In this document: positions 36,365 through 48,727 of the stretch, piece by piece
Layout of the letters: each line of letters opens with the position of its first letter
Numbering within the stretch: position 1 is the first letter of the stretch
DNA from: Lycium barbarum
Taxonomy: Eukaryota; Streptophyta; Magnoliopsida; Solanales; Solanaceae
NCBI RefSeq assembly: GCF_019175385.1
Contig: NC_083344.1
Span: 21,584,380 to 21,648,379 of the forward strand
Direction: 5' to 3'
DNA: 64,000 nt
Notes under the pieces: generated by a model
Databases searched by the model: none
What the model was told of the DNA's origin: nothing
The model's input: the letters and a program-made list of their open reading frames with translations, nothing else
Translations under genes and position numbers: made by a program

Positions 36365-39300
36365 TCAAAATCTTGGTGTTTCATCATGAACCTCTTCTGG
36401 GGGTTGGAATAAATGTGGGTACGTGGATTTCATCTGTTCTTCCGCCTCCCAAGTCATTTCTTCTCGGTTGTTATTTCGCCACAAGACCTTGACTGAAGCT
36501 ATTTCCTTATTTCTAAGTCTTCGTACTTGCCTGTCTAAGATGGCAATGGGCACTTCTTCATATGCTAGCTTTTCTGTCACTCACACATCGTCTATTGGGA
36601 CAACTCTTGTAGGATCTCCAACACACTTGCGGAGCATCGAGACATGAAAGATTGGATGAACTGATTCAAGCTCTGAAGGCAAGTCCAATTCGTACCCACC
36701 TTGCGGATAATTCTATAGGGTCCAATGTATCGAGGACTTAGCTTCCCTTTCTTGCTAAATCTCATCACCCCTTTCATTGGCCACACTTTAAAAAATACCC
36801 AGTCATCAACTTGAAATTCCAAGTCTCGCCGGCGGTTGTCCGCATAAGACTTTTGGTGACTTTGGGCTGTCCACAGTCGATCTCGGATCACTTTGACTTT
36901 TTCTATCGCTTGCTGAATCAATTCAGGGCCTGTCAACTGTACTTCTCCTATTTCAAACCATCCAATTGGGGATCTACACTTTCTTCCACATAAAGCTTCA
37001 TGCGGAGCCATTTTTATACTGGAATGATAGCTATTATTGTATGCGAACTTGATTAGAGGCAAGTGATAATCCCAGCTACCACCGAAATCTAGCACACATG
37101 CCCTTAGCATATCCTTCAAGGTCTGAATAGTACGTTCGGCTTGCCCATCAGTCTGCGAATGAAATGTCGTGCTAAGCTTCACTTGAGTACCAAGACCTTC
37201 TTGAAAAGACTTCCAGAACTTGGTTGTAAATTAGGCTCCTCTATCTGTGATAATGGATAGTGGAATACCATGGAGACGCACAATTTCCTTGAGATACAGC
37301 CTCGCATAATCTTCTGCTGAGTAGGTAGTTCTAACCGGAAGAAAATGAGCTGCTTTCATGAGTCTGTCCACAATCACCCATATGGAATCATATTTTCCTC
37401 GAGAACGAGGCAACCCCACAATAAAATCTAAGTTGATCACTTCCCATTTCCAAGTAGGGATTTCCATTGCTTGCAGTAATCCTCCTGGTTTTTGATGTTC
37501 GATCTTCACTTGCTGGCAATTTGGACATTGGGCTACAAATTCTTCTATGTCTCTCTTCATGCCATCCCACCAATATATCAACTTGAGATCATGATACATC
37601 TTCGCTGCACCTGGGTGAATAGAATACCGAGAATGATGAGCTTCTTCTAGAATTCGACGGCGCAATTCTGCAATGTTCGGAACACATAGCCTGCCTCGGT
37701 ATCTAAGAATTCCATCTATAGAAACTTCAAATGGAGACTTTTCTTTTTCATGAGATATGTCTCTGTAATGGCACAAGTGAGGATCTTCATACTGACGCGC
37801 TTTTACTTCAACATTTTGAGATGAAACTGTGGGATCATTAATGCCAATCCCTGCACTACCCGAATAAATTATACTCACTCCAAGATTAGCTAATTGGCGG
37901 AGCTCATGAACCATCTCTTTCTTTTCCTAGGAAACTTCACATAGGCTACCCATGGATCGGCGGCTAAGCGCATCAGCTACTACATTCGCTTTTCTGGGGT
38001 GGTATAAAATATACACATCGTAATCTTTCAATAACACTAACCACCGCCTCTGCGGCAGATTTAACTCCTTCTGTTTGAAAATGTACTGAAGACTCGTGTG
38101 ATCTGTATAGCTATCAACATGCACACCATACAAGTAATGTCTCCACATTTTAATGCATGAATGACTGCAGCCAATTCGAGGTCATGGGTTGGATAATTCT
38201 TCTCATGTTTCCGCAGCTGTCTCGAAGCATAAGCAATGACTCTACCGTGCTGCATCAACACACATCCTACCCCAACGCCGGAAGCATCACAGTACACCAC
38301 ATAGCCATGTAGCCCTTCTGGAAGTGTTAAGACTGGATCTGAGGTCAATCTATCTTTCAACTCTTGGAAGCTGCGCTCACAAGCATCATTCCATTGAAAT
38401 TTAACTGACTTCTTGGTTAGCTTCGTCAATGGGGCTGAAATAGAGGAAAATTCCTCTACGAACCTTCTATAATAACCTGCCAATCCCAGAAAACTACGGA
38501 CCTCCGTAGGCGTCGTAGGCCTTGGCCAAGTCTTCGCAGCTTCAATTTTCTGAGTATCAACTCGAATACCATCATCTGAAATAACATGGCCCAGAAATGT
38601 TACAGAATTCAGCCAAAACTCACACTTTTAAAATTTTGCATAGAATTCTCGGGCTCGAAGAATTCCAAGAACAATTCGTAAGTGATCGGCATATTCTAAT
38701 TATGTGCGAGCATATACCAGAATATCATCAATGAATACTATCACGAATAGGTCCAAGAGTGGCCTGAATACATTATTCATCAAATTCATAAACACTGCCG
38801 GAGCATTAGTTAACCCAAACGACATCACCCGGAATTCATAATGGCCATATCTTGTTCTGAAAGCTGTTTTAGGAATATCTTCTCTCACTCTCACTTGATG
38901 ATAACCCGACCTCAAATCTATTTTAGAAAACCATTTGGCACCCTGCAGTTGATCAAACAAATCATCAATCCTTGGAAGAGGATATTTTTTCTTTATTCTC
39001 ACCTTGTTCAATTGCCTATAATCGATGCACATTCGTAGGGATCCATCTTTCTTCCTCACAAATAGAACAGGTGCCCCCCACGGTGACGAACTGGGTCTAA
39101 TAAACCCCTTTTCAAGCAAATCTTTCAACTGCGCCTTTAGCTCTTTCAATTCTGCCGGAGCCATTCGATAAGGAGGAATGGAAATAGGCTTGGTGTCCGG
39201 CAACACATCAATGGCGAAATCAATCTCTCTTTCTGGAGGAAGACCTGAAAGTTCATCTAGAAATACATTCGGAAATTCATTCACTACCGGAACCGATTGC

Positions 39301-40760
39301 AAAGCTGGCGACTTTGCTTCGATGTCATGAACTCGGACTAAGTGATAAACATATCCCTTGGATATCATCTTTCTTGCCTTAAGGTAGGAAATAAACCTAC
39401 CTTTTGGAGATGCTGTATTACCCTTCTATTCAAGCACGAGCTCTCCCGGAAATTGAAATCGAACCACTTTCATTCGGCAATCAACACTAGCATAACACGA
39501 TGCCAACCAATCCATACCCATAATCACATCAAAATCTAAGATTTCCAGCTCAATTAAATCAGCTTTGGTCTGGCGATCAAATATCACAATTACACAATTT
39601 TTATACACTTGTCTAGCTATCACGGGATCACCAACCGGAGTAGATACCTCAAAAGGTTTAATTGGCTCAGATTTCACCCCAATACGACCAGCAACATACG
39701 GAGTAATATAGGAGAAAGTAGAACCAGAAGCTCTCGAGCTCTGACCCTGTCCGGAAGGAAAAGAGCGATCAAATCTCCTATCTGCAAATCGTGGAGGCGC
39801 ACTAGTCACCGACTGGCCTGAGTGTCTAGAATATGTCTGCCTTGATCCCCCTCTATAATCACTGCCTGCCCCCATAGATCTAGCCCTTTTGGTTTGCCTT
39901 TTATCGATATCACGATCACTTCTTTGTGGTTGCTGTCGTCCCTCTAAGTTCTGGGCATGGGCTTTTATTCGGGATATATCCATCCCATCTTGCAACGAAG
40001 CTGTCAAGCAATCTTTAAATAAATGTGGCCCTAAGCCACTCAAAACGTGATGCACTCTATCCCCCATGTTGTCCACCATAGTCGGAGCATATCTAGCCAA
40101 GGAATTAAATTGATGGCTATATTCCCGAGCACTCATGTTTCCTTGCTTTAGATTTAGGAACCTATCCGCTCTAGCTCGGCGGACGTTGGGTGGCAAATAG
40201 TGATGGATGAAAGCATCTACAAATTCTTGCCACACGGGAGGAGGCGCATTTTCTTTTCTCGACGCTATCCAATTTTTATACCACAATACAGCCACATCTC
40301 GGAGTATATACAATGCCAACTCCACGGATTCAGTCTCGGAGGCATGAATAATCTTCAATGTCCTTAACATCTCATCAATGAAACCTTGCGGGTCTTCATC
40401 CGGCTTTGACCCGTAAAACTCCGGAGGATTCAAACTCATAAAATCACGGGCTCTGGTACTAGCTGTCCGATCACTTGAACCCACATTCTGCCGCTGTGCC
40501 TGGGCGGCAACCAACTGTATCAATAGCTGGATGGCCTCGGTCACTTGTTGACCCGAAGCAACCGGTGGAGGTATTGGAGCTGAAGCTCCTTCTTGTTCTT
40601 CTACATTGGGCGGGGTAGAGGAAGTATTAGATAGGGCCTCATTATGTGACTCACCCTCTTCTACATTCATGGGCGGCTCTCTTTCTACTCGCCTTTTTGT
40701 CGTAGTCTTGCCCTTCTGGGCGGCTGTAGCTTTTCCATTTGGTGGCATTTTTGAAATCAT
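36365..40760 (-). pseudogene. gag-pol polyprotein of element 2, many lesions
   Basis: Gag, RT, RNase H, integrase and chromodomain can be read in order on the minus strand. Stops occur at 39426 (Trp to TAG), 38700, about 38622, 37927 and 37231. A one-base deletion near 38150 shifts RNase H, and a ten-base deletion near 36690 shifts the region before the chromodomain. An in-frame deletion of about 0.4 kb at 39725-39732 fuses Gag directly to TFSYITPY, removing the CCHC knuckle and the protease catalytic Asp that element 3 retains at the same place. RT FIDD and integrase zinc ligands (H, H, C, C) remain visible. It cannot make functional proteins. Confidence 0.9.
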
Positions 40761-40939
40761 AACACACCATTAAGAGGGGAAAAATCTTATAACACAGCTC
40801 TATCGCACGATCTCTTAAGATGAAAGATGGTCATTTTTCCTAAATGCCCTGTAGCCTCCTGTTTATTAGCATGGTGTGCAATATACCATAAACCGGACTC
40901 TACTAGACACGACTCGTAGACACTTCCTAGGACTGAACT

Positions 40940-40951
40940 GCTCTGATACCA
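40940..40951 (-). other. Primer binding site of element 2 (initiator Met tRNA)
   Basis: TGGTATCAGAGC on the minus strand, separated from the right LTR by four bases. Confidence 0.92.
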
Positions 40952-40955
40952 CTTT

Positions 40956-43492
40956 TGTCACGACCTGGCTAGGGGTCGTGATGGGTACCCGGGGCTAACC
41001 ACCGAGCACCACTCTTTCTACTACTCATCATACTCATTAAACGTTCTTTTATAAAATTCAGACTCAAATGATAAGAAAATTATTTTCCATTTGAGAACAT
41101 AAATACCTTTATAGACATAAGCCTTTCGGCTATCCAAATAATATATGTATATATATACATAATGGCAACCTCGTGTGACCATATAACCCACACTGTGTAT
41201 CTACGAGCCTCTACTGGAGTGCTAGACATAGGGACGGGACAGGACCCCGTTGTGCCCAAAATATACAAATATACACAAAAGAGATATCAAGATGGAGTGC
41301 TATCAATCAGCTAAAAGCTCTTACGAGTATAGATCAAGCTCATCTACCTGTCTACTTGTGGGCATGAACACAGCGTCCAAAGAAAACGGACGTCAGTACG
41401 AACATTGTACTGAGTATGTAAGACAAGAATGAATAGAAGGATCATGAGCCATAAGAGAAAGATATAACCTGCATGAGTTTCAGAGGTGAATACATTTCGT
41501 ACACATATCGTATATTTATATAATCATGGTACATATGTCATCCCATCACATATATCGTCACATCATAATCCTCATCGTTAACCCGCATTCGGGTAACCAT
41601 CATATGCCGCCCACTAGTGGTGATCATGCCCGGCCCTCTAGGATCGGTGTCAACATAGCATCCTGCCGTAGCGGTGACATGCCCGGCCATTGAGGCTCGG
41701 TGGAATCATATGCAGCCCGCTTTAGCAGTGACATGCCCGACCATTTTGGCGCGATGGAATCATATCATTATAATCAATCATAATTTCATCATTTTTACAG
41801 ATCTCATAGGCATAACATAATCTTACATTATTGATCGTCTCATAGAGATATCATGACTTAGCATCATTATACATTTATCATTAAGAGCATACATTAGAAT
41901 TTGAAGGCAACTATGGCTATGTTAGGTGACATAAGGTCGTGAGCCCCCGATTATATTATGCAGTAATCATCACCATCATATCTCACCATGAAGGAACTAA
42001 CAATTTAAGGTGAGTGTGCGCAAAGAGAAGCATCGATGAAACAATACTTAGAATTATTAGCTTCATGGACACCTTATATTGCACTAAGATTCCTCATACT
42101 TATATTCATCATCATCATTATCATGCTGGTATCATATTTCTTTTCTTAATCATATACGTATGTAGTTTGGTATATTTACGGACTCATAGTCTCCATCGTA
42201 TAGGATGATCATGGAAAACTCGGAAGATTCATGCCTTTGAAGGGAGGGATTAGCCTTACATACCTTTTTCATTTAACTAGTTTATCGCTTGCTTGCTCTC
42301 CTTCAACGCCCACGTTTCTACCTTCAAGAGAATTTGCATTAACATTAGTTAATCGACTATAAGAGCGTGTTACTATTTCTAGGGAAAATTGGGAAGCGTT
42401 TCCTTTGTTTCTACTACTTTTCCCATACTCTATATCAACTCCCACACATTCATCACAACATCCACAATATCGCAAACAACAATCATCATTCATCTACATT
42501 ATTCGCATTCTGCCATTTCACTCCAATTTCTCACATATAATACTTATTCCATGCTCTAAAGGTCATTCATAACATATTTACAATCACAACATACCATATT
42601 AGTAATTCAATCCAAACTATTGTTCAATAATGACACTATTCACTCATTCATGACCCATTTTCTATGTCTTCCTACAATTCGAGTGTCTTAACCTTCCAAT
42701 ACCTTAAAAAACATGGAATGACCATAAAAATCACCTTGGATGATGGAGAAACAACACTTTAGGGGAACTTCTCTTCTTGCACCAAAACCCTAAGTCACTT
42801 CCTTTGAGTTTTCTTGGTGTAGATGAACTTTTACTAGGTTTCATACACTTGATTTCATGGTTTTGATGTAGTTGATCATGGATTTCCTTTGATTTCTTGT
42901 GGATGAATATTAGATAGTGTTCTAGAGGTTCCTTGAAGAGAGGAGAGTGAAAATGAAATTAATTAATGAGGGAATGGTCCTTATATTAAATCATGAAAGT
43001 TGTCCCGACCGAGACATACAGACCAACATACGGTCCGTACATTTTATACGGGCCGTATGTTTGGTCCAGTAGGTGATTCCCTTCTTGGTTAATTATACGG
43101 CCTAACATACGGCCAGTATATTATATACGGACCGTATGTTGGGCCGTACAGTGCCCAGTTGTTCCGATTTCATTCTCATCGACTCGTTTGATCTCCAATC
43201 CTCATGGAACCTTCGTGACACTTGTTTAGCACCTCAATACCAATCTAAGGGACGTTATTACTCTTCTATAAGACGTCATCACACCATCATTAACTCGTCG
43301 CTCAAAATTATTACTCAACGCACAACATATCCTTTGCCTTCCTTGATAACCTTCTTCCTCTTCGTTAAATGTCTTTGAATCTCGATTAGGGTTATCAAAT
43401 GCTATTTCTTACTTATCCAAATAATCGTATACCTCGTACTCTTCGCTAGCCTATTCACTGTACACTAACGGGGAATTTTCCAAGGTGTAACA
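40956..43492 (-). repeat. 5' LTR of element 2 (right copy)
   Basis: 2,537 bp, starting TGTCACGACC and ending GGTGTAACA. It is homologous to 33573-36151 with many substitutions and small indels. Confidence 0.93.
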
Positions 43493-43497
43493 AAGGC

Positions 43498-44625
43498 GCA
43501 CCTCCGATCCTACTATGACCCATTGGTCGGAGTAAAGAAGAATGAACCTTTAATCATGCGACTATTCAGTCGTAGCCTAATCGGAGAAGCTGCTGAATGG
43601 TTCGCTACTCGATATATGCGTCAATGGCACACCTGGGAGGACATTGCAGAATCTTTCAAGGAAAGATTCCGCTTTAATGTCAAAATAGTGTCGGACTGCT
43701 ATTATCTTGAAAAAGTCAAGCAGAAATCAACAAAATACTTTAGCGATTGTGCCAGCAGGTGGAAGGACGAAGCGGCCAGCGTGCAGCCTCCACTATGTGG
43801 AGAAGGGCTAGTCTCTATGTTCATCAGGTCCCAAGAACCTGATTTCTACTACAGGATGTTGTTCATGGCTGGAAGACAATTTGCTGAATTGGTCAAAATG
43901 AGAAAGGCTATAGAAGATAGTCTCAAGTCCGATAAAATAGTCAGTGCCTTCAACAAGGCATCTGGACAAGCTGCTGCAGGAATATTCCGTAAGAAGAAGG
44001 AGGACATGGAAAGTGCACCCCGCATTCCAAATCCAAGACCAAAAAAACCACAATCCACCCACATAGCTACACCCCTCATAAATTATCCAACACTTGTGTA
44101 CTATGCACAACCAAACTTTACCACCACTGTACCAGCTTACATGGCTCCGCCTAGTGTCCGTGTGTCCGCTCCCACTTACCAAGCACCACCCAAAACAATT
44201 ACCGCCCAAATAACCCACCACAAGCATACCAACTCCCCCAGAACTACCAAAATTATCTGCCACCACCAAAATATAAGGCTCCACGTCCTGCTTTCGAGAA
44301 GAGGCCGGTAAGAGAATTCACAACGCTCCTCGAGCCTAGGGCTCGATTCTTCGAAAGGGTATTGACTGCAGGATTGATTCAGAAAGTCCCACCGAAACCA
44401 ACACAGCCGGGAAATAAATTTTACCGGGCTGATCAGATCTGTGCCTATCATTCAGGAGGAAATGGGCACAACACAGAATACTGTATAAATCTCAAGCACA
44501 AAATTCAAGATATGATTGAGAAGAGGAAAATTGTTTTGGAGAGCACAACTCCCAATGTGAACATAAACCCATTGCCCAACTATGGAAATAACAGAGTCCA
44601 TATGATTAAAAAGAATGAGGACTGA
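43498..44625 (+). pseudogene. Ogre gag, core and zinc-finger piece
   Basis: Resumes directly after element 2. An open stretch to about 44200 shows the retrotransposon Gag core (LIGEAAEWFATRY, FKERFRFN, YFSDCASRWKDEA) and then a Pro/Gln-rich linker. A frameshift near 44200-44300 follows, and then a second open stretch (44362-44625) with the finger CAYHSGGNGHNTEYC, of form C-x2-H-x5-H-x4-C, and a basic helix after it. The protein would package element RNA. It is disrupted by the frameshift and by two upstream insertions. Confidence 0.82.
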
Positions 44626-44639
44626 AAGGCTTGCAGAGC

Positions 44640-45682
44640 ATTAATATCCAGAGCAGTTGAATCCCAAGAGCACACAGTAGCCTCCATCACACTTCATGAG
44701 CGTCCGAATTTCAAGGTTCTGGTCCCAGCGCTGGGAGCCACGACAATGACATCGAGATTCAAAGCCTTGACTCAAGCACCCATGGTAGCTCAGGTGGCGC
44801 AACAAATTGCTCCCACAAAGCTAATCACTGCACAAGCAGCCATGGCCCAAGGCATGATCCATTTAAGGAGATGTTACACTCCTGAGGAGTTAGCTTAGAA
44901 TTCTACAAGAAAGGAAAACACCCAAAATAGGGCAATAACTGAAGGAGAAGCTGAGGAAATCTTGCGGCGCATGCAGCAAAAAGATTACTCCATTATTGAA
45001 CATTTAAAGAAAACACCCGCACAAATATCGGTGTTGTCATTAATAGCCAGCTCCCCATCAAACAGGCAAGCTCTCATAAGAGTGTTGGACGACACACACG
45101 TACCAGCTGGTACAAGTAGCAAAGACCTGGCTAGACTAGTAGCCCATATAATCGGAGAACACAAAATCTGCTTCTACAAAGAGGATTTGCCAGCAGAAAG
45201 AACCGCTCACAACAGAAGGAACTGCTCACAACAGAGCCCCTAACATCACCAAGGAATGCCATGGTAAAGCAATAGGGAGGATGCTGGTGGACAATGGGTC
45301 AGGCCTCAATATTTTCCCTGTCACCACATTGACCCAGCTCGGCTGCGACGTAGGCAAGATTCGCCAAAGTGGAACGAACGTCAGAGGGTGTGATGCATCT
45401 CTAAGTGATTCCCTTGGAGATATAGACCTACAGATCCAGGTTAGACCTGCATCCTTCACAACAGAATTCCAGGTCATGGAAATCACTGCCAACTACAATA
45501 TTCTCTTGGGAAGACCCTGGATACACTCTGCTGGCGTAATCCCGTCAACTCTGCATCAGGCCATAAAATTTGAATGGCAAGGCCCGAAAATTATTGGGGC
45601 AGCTAAGAAGGATATTCAGAAGTATCCTTACAGCATCATTCCTATGATCAAAGGGAGCAATCACTTGCCAAACTTCATGTAG
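44640..45682 (+). pseudogene. Ogre aspartic protease region
   Basis: The linker carries a TAG at about 44896, and an open stretch from 44962 precedes the protease. The protease domain reads MLVDNGSGLNIFP at 45281, with the catalytic Asp in VDNGS, followed by ILLGRPWIH about 70 residues later, the usual second protease block, and ends at TAG 45680-45682. A frameshift separates the linker frame (ending 45243) from the protease frame. It would cleave the Gag-Pol precursor, but the reading frame is broken. Confidence 0.8.
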
Positions 45683-46191
45683 TGGAATACGTTGGGGCCA
45701 CTCATGTGGAGAAAGAGGTTGATAAGCCCATTCCAGCAGTCTACAGAATGATTGCCCTCCCCATGCTGAAGAACAATTTTGAAACAAGAAAAGGTATAGG
45801 AAGAGACCTCGGAGGGATAACAGAGCCTGTCCCAATCCCAAAAGAAAATTACCACTTCAGTCTGGGCTATACTCCTAGCAAAGACGTGCTCACAAGGGCA
45901 ATAAAGAGAGAGCCCAGAACAAGGAACTTGCCTCATCTAATGCCGGGCCTGTACCAGTCATTCCCCAGAAAGATGTTGACGCTGAACGAAGAAGAAAAGG
46001 ATGAGAGTCTCAAGTCACTATTCCAAGAAGAGGGATGCTAAGCGGTCATTGAAGAAAATCAAGAGGCACCCAGCATACGAAGTCTGAGGCCAGGAGAGCG
46101 CTTGAATAATTGGACGTCCACCCCTCCCCCCTCTTTTTGCTCCTCGTAGTAACCATAATAAAACAACCAAAATGTCAAGACATGTCGCGAA
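45683..46191 (+). pseudogene. Ogre pol linker between protease and RT
   Basis: Open in one frame from 45682 to 46041 (GYTPSKDVLTRA and a charged C-terminus), then several stops and a C-rich stretch near 46120. Such a connector is usual between protease and RT in Ogre elements. No catalytic motif is present. Confidence 0.55.
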
Positions 46192-48400
46192 ATGAGCGAG
46201 AAAAACAAACAACGGGACTATGAGGAGTACGATGAACCAACAATAATACCAGAGGGACTGGTATCAGAATTGGAAGAATTAGAAGAAAACAAGAAGCTGA
46301 ATATGGACGAAACTGAGGTAATCCACCTGGGTGACGAAGGGGATGTCAAGGAGACACGAATCAGTCCTCACTTGGGAGCCCTATAGAAAGAAGAGCTCGT
46401 AACTCTATTAAGGGAATATGTGGATGTCGTTGCCTAGTTATACGCAGATATACCGGGTTTAAACACTGAAATTGTAGCTCACATACTACCTATTAAGAAA
46501 GGCTTCGCGCCAGTTAAGCAAAAAACCCGAACATTTAAGCCTGACCTGAGTAATAGGATAAAGGATGAAGTGGAGAAACAAATCGAGTCCGAAATAGTGG
46601 AGGTGACGTCCTACCCCACTTGGGTGGCCAACATAGTGCTAGTACCCAAAAAGGATGGGAAGATTAGAATCTGTGTGGACTACCGAGATCTCAACAGGGT
46701 CAGTCCAAAAGACAACTTTCCACTTCCAAATATCCACATCCTGATAGAAAACTGCAATAAGCATGAGCCGCAGTCATTTGTGGATTGTTTCGCCAGGTAC
46801 CACCAGATACTCATAAGCAAAGAAGATTTTGAAAAAATAGTCTTCATTACTCCTTGGGAGTCTACCACTAGAGGGTAATGCCATTCAGCCTAAAAAATAC
46901 CGGCACCGTGTACATGAGAGCTATGACTACCCTGTTCCATGATATGATACATCAATAGATTGAGGTATATGTGGACGATGTCATCATAAAATCAAGGGAA
47001 AGTTCAGAGCATACTGTGCATTTGCGTAAGTTGTTTGACAGACTTCCAAAATTCAATCTAAAGCTGAACCCCGCAAAGTGTGCATTTGGAGTGCCTGCAG
47101 GTAAATTGTTGGGGTTCATAGTAAGCCATAGGGGAATTGAGCTAGACCATACCAAGATTAAAGCAATTCAGGAGCTAGCACCTTCCAAAACCATGAAAGA
47201 AGTCATGAGCTTCTTAGGAAGGTTGAACTACATTGGGCGATTCATAGCAAAGTCAACTGTGAGTATTAAGCCAATCCTCAAGTTACTCAAGAAAGACGCT
47301 CCCACAAATTGGATAGAGGAGTGCTAAGAGGAATTGGACACGATCAGGAGATACCTTTCCAATCCTCCTGTCTTGGTGTCACCCAGGCCAGGGAGTCATC
47401 TGTTATTGTATTTGTCGGTATTAGAGAAAGCTTTCGGGTGCATGCTCGCCTAGCATGATGAAGAAGGCAAAAAGGAACATGCCATCTACTATTTGAGTAA
47501 GAAGCTCACCTTCTGCGAAGCGCGGTATACACTCATAGAGAAAACTTGTTGTGCTTTGACCTAGATCGCCCAAAAACTGAGGCACTACTTATCAGTGTTT
47601 ACCACTCACCTCATATCGAGAATGGATCCGCTAAGATATACTTTCCGGCAATCGATGCCAATAGGAAAATTGGCCAAATGGCAGATGCTGTTAAGCGAAT
47701 TCGACATCGTGTACGTGGCACAAAAGGAAATTAAAGGACAAGCCCTAGCAGATTTGCTGGAAGAAAGTCCCGTGGACGATTACCTGGAACCGTTATGGAC
47801 TTTCTTCCTAGACGACGAGGTGATGGCCATAGAAGAAAAAGTGGTGGAAACATATTCGGGCTGGAGACTATTATTCGATGGAGCAGTCAATTACAAAATA
47901 TTAGGCATCGGAACAATGTTTAATATCGAAAACTTGTCAACACTAACTAATGGCCGCAAAACCCAACTTTAGATGTACCAACAATATGGAGGAATATGAA
48001 GCATATATCCTAGGCCTCGAGATGGCGCTAGACATGAACATACAGGAATTGTTAGTAATCGGGGAATCTGATTTGCTCATCAATTAAGTGAAAGGAAATT
48101 GGGCAACCAAAAATGATAAGATACTCCCATATGTAAATCTGGCACAAAGATTGTGCGGAAGATTCAAGAGTATTGACTTCAGGCATACTCCAAAGGCTCA
48201 GAACGAGTTCGCAGACGTATTGGCCATAATAGCGTCTATGATCCAACAACCTGAGAGCATCCACATTGATCCGTTACAGATCACACTGAGAGAAGAGCAG
48301 GCTCATTACCCCTATATAGAGGCCGAACTAGATGGCCAACCATGGTACACCAACATTAAGGCCTACCTGGAAAAAAGGGAGCATCCCCCAGAGAGTTCGG
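46192..48400 (+). pseudogene. Ogre reverse transcriptase and RNase H, truncated
   Basis: RT blocks in order: VKQKTRTFKPD, WVANIVLVPKKDGKIRICVDYRDLNRVSPKDNF-type region (46618-46720), a damaged palm region, and the catalytic YVDD at 46968-46979, preceded six codons upstream by a TAG. Then GRLNYIGRFI and the connection domain. RNase H starts near 47850 (LLFDGA, with catalytic Asp) and can be followed to about 48400 (FRHTPKAQNEFADVLA). Stops lie at about 46384, 46436, 46876, 47325 and 47970. No integrase follows, so the element is truncated at or just past RNase H. Confidence 0.82.
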
Positions 48401-48727
48401 CAAATCAAAATTTCATACTCTCAAATTTACACTTGCGGTAACCCAACGAGATTGGGGTCTATCATGTCTAATATAGTAACCCAACGAGATTGGGGTCGAA
48501 TCCCACAGAGAATATGGTGTGAAAAGTTTACTAAACAAGTATTATACTAATCTTGCGGTCTTGGCGTATTCCAGAAAAAAGGGTTTTATAGTTGTTTTGG
48601 TTCGTGGACTAATTTAAAGTGACTAGAAATCTAAAGTTGTAAATATATGGGTAAAAAGAACCAAGGTTGTGTCCCCGTCAGATAAAGTGTATGATTATGG
48701 GTATCGATCTTGGTATACTTCTAATGG
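48401..48727. other. Unassigned sequence with a 22-bp direct repeat
   Basis: Two copies of a word beginning GTAACCCAACGAGATTGGGG lie 38 bases apart (about 48438 and 48476), followed by TCGAATCCCACAGAG. This resembles the start of some plant LTR retrotransposons or their leaders that I could not name. It abuts the broken end of Ogre RNase H and may mark the rearrangement that removed integrase and the 3' LTR. Confidence 0.4.

Larger units (their letters stand above)
33573..43492 (-). mobile_element. Tekay-like chromovirus, element 2 (complete, decayed)
   Basis: 9,920 bp with target duplication AAGGC (33568-33572, 43493-43497). Minus orientation is shown by the primer site at 40940 and the C tract at 36153. 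The LTRs differ clearly (about 16 changes in the first 140 bases compared, fewer elsewhere), so it is older than element 1. The left LTR starts TATCCCGACC where the right one starts TGTCACGACC, so even the terminal TG has mutated. It interrupts Ogre gag. Confidence 0.93.
3830..48400 (+). mobile_element. Ogre/Tat Ty3-gypsy retrotransposon, host of nested insertions
   Basis: One old element is spread over about 44 kb because other elements landed in it. In order it shows LTR, primer site, leader, ORF1, an acidic zinc-finger ORF, gag, protease, and RT/RNase H. Coding sequence resumes exactly across each insertion: the target duplications ATACC, CAA, CAAGT and AAGGC flank the inserts, and gag continues after the last two. 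All coding parts carry stops and frameshifts. It ends inside or just after RNase H near 48400, so integrase, polypurine tract and 3' LTR are missing. Removing inserts and the extra duplication copy leaves roughly 10 kb of internal sequence, in line with the large size of Ogre elements. Confidence 0.85.

Noticed and set aside
43808..44284. 158-codon minus-strand frame
   Set aside because: Antisense shadow of the Ogre gag piece, which has clear Gag motifs on the plus strand.
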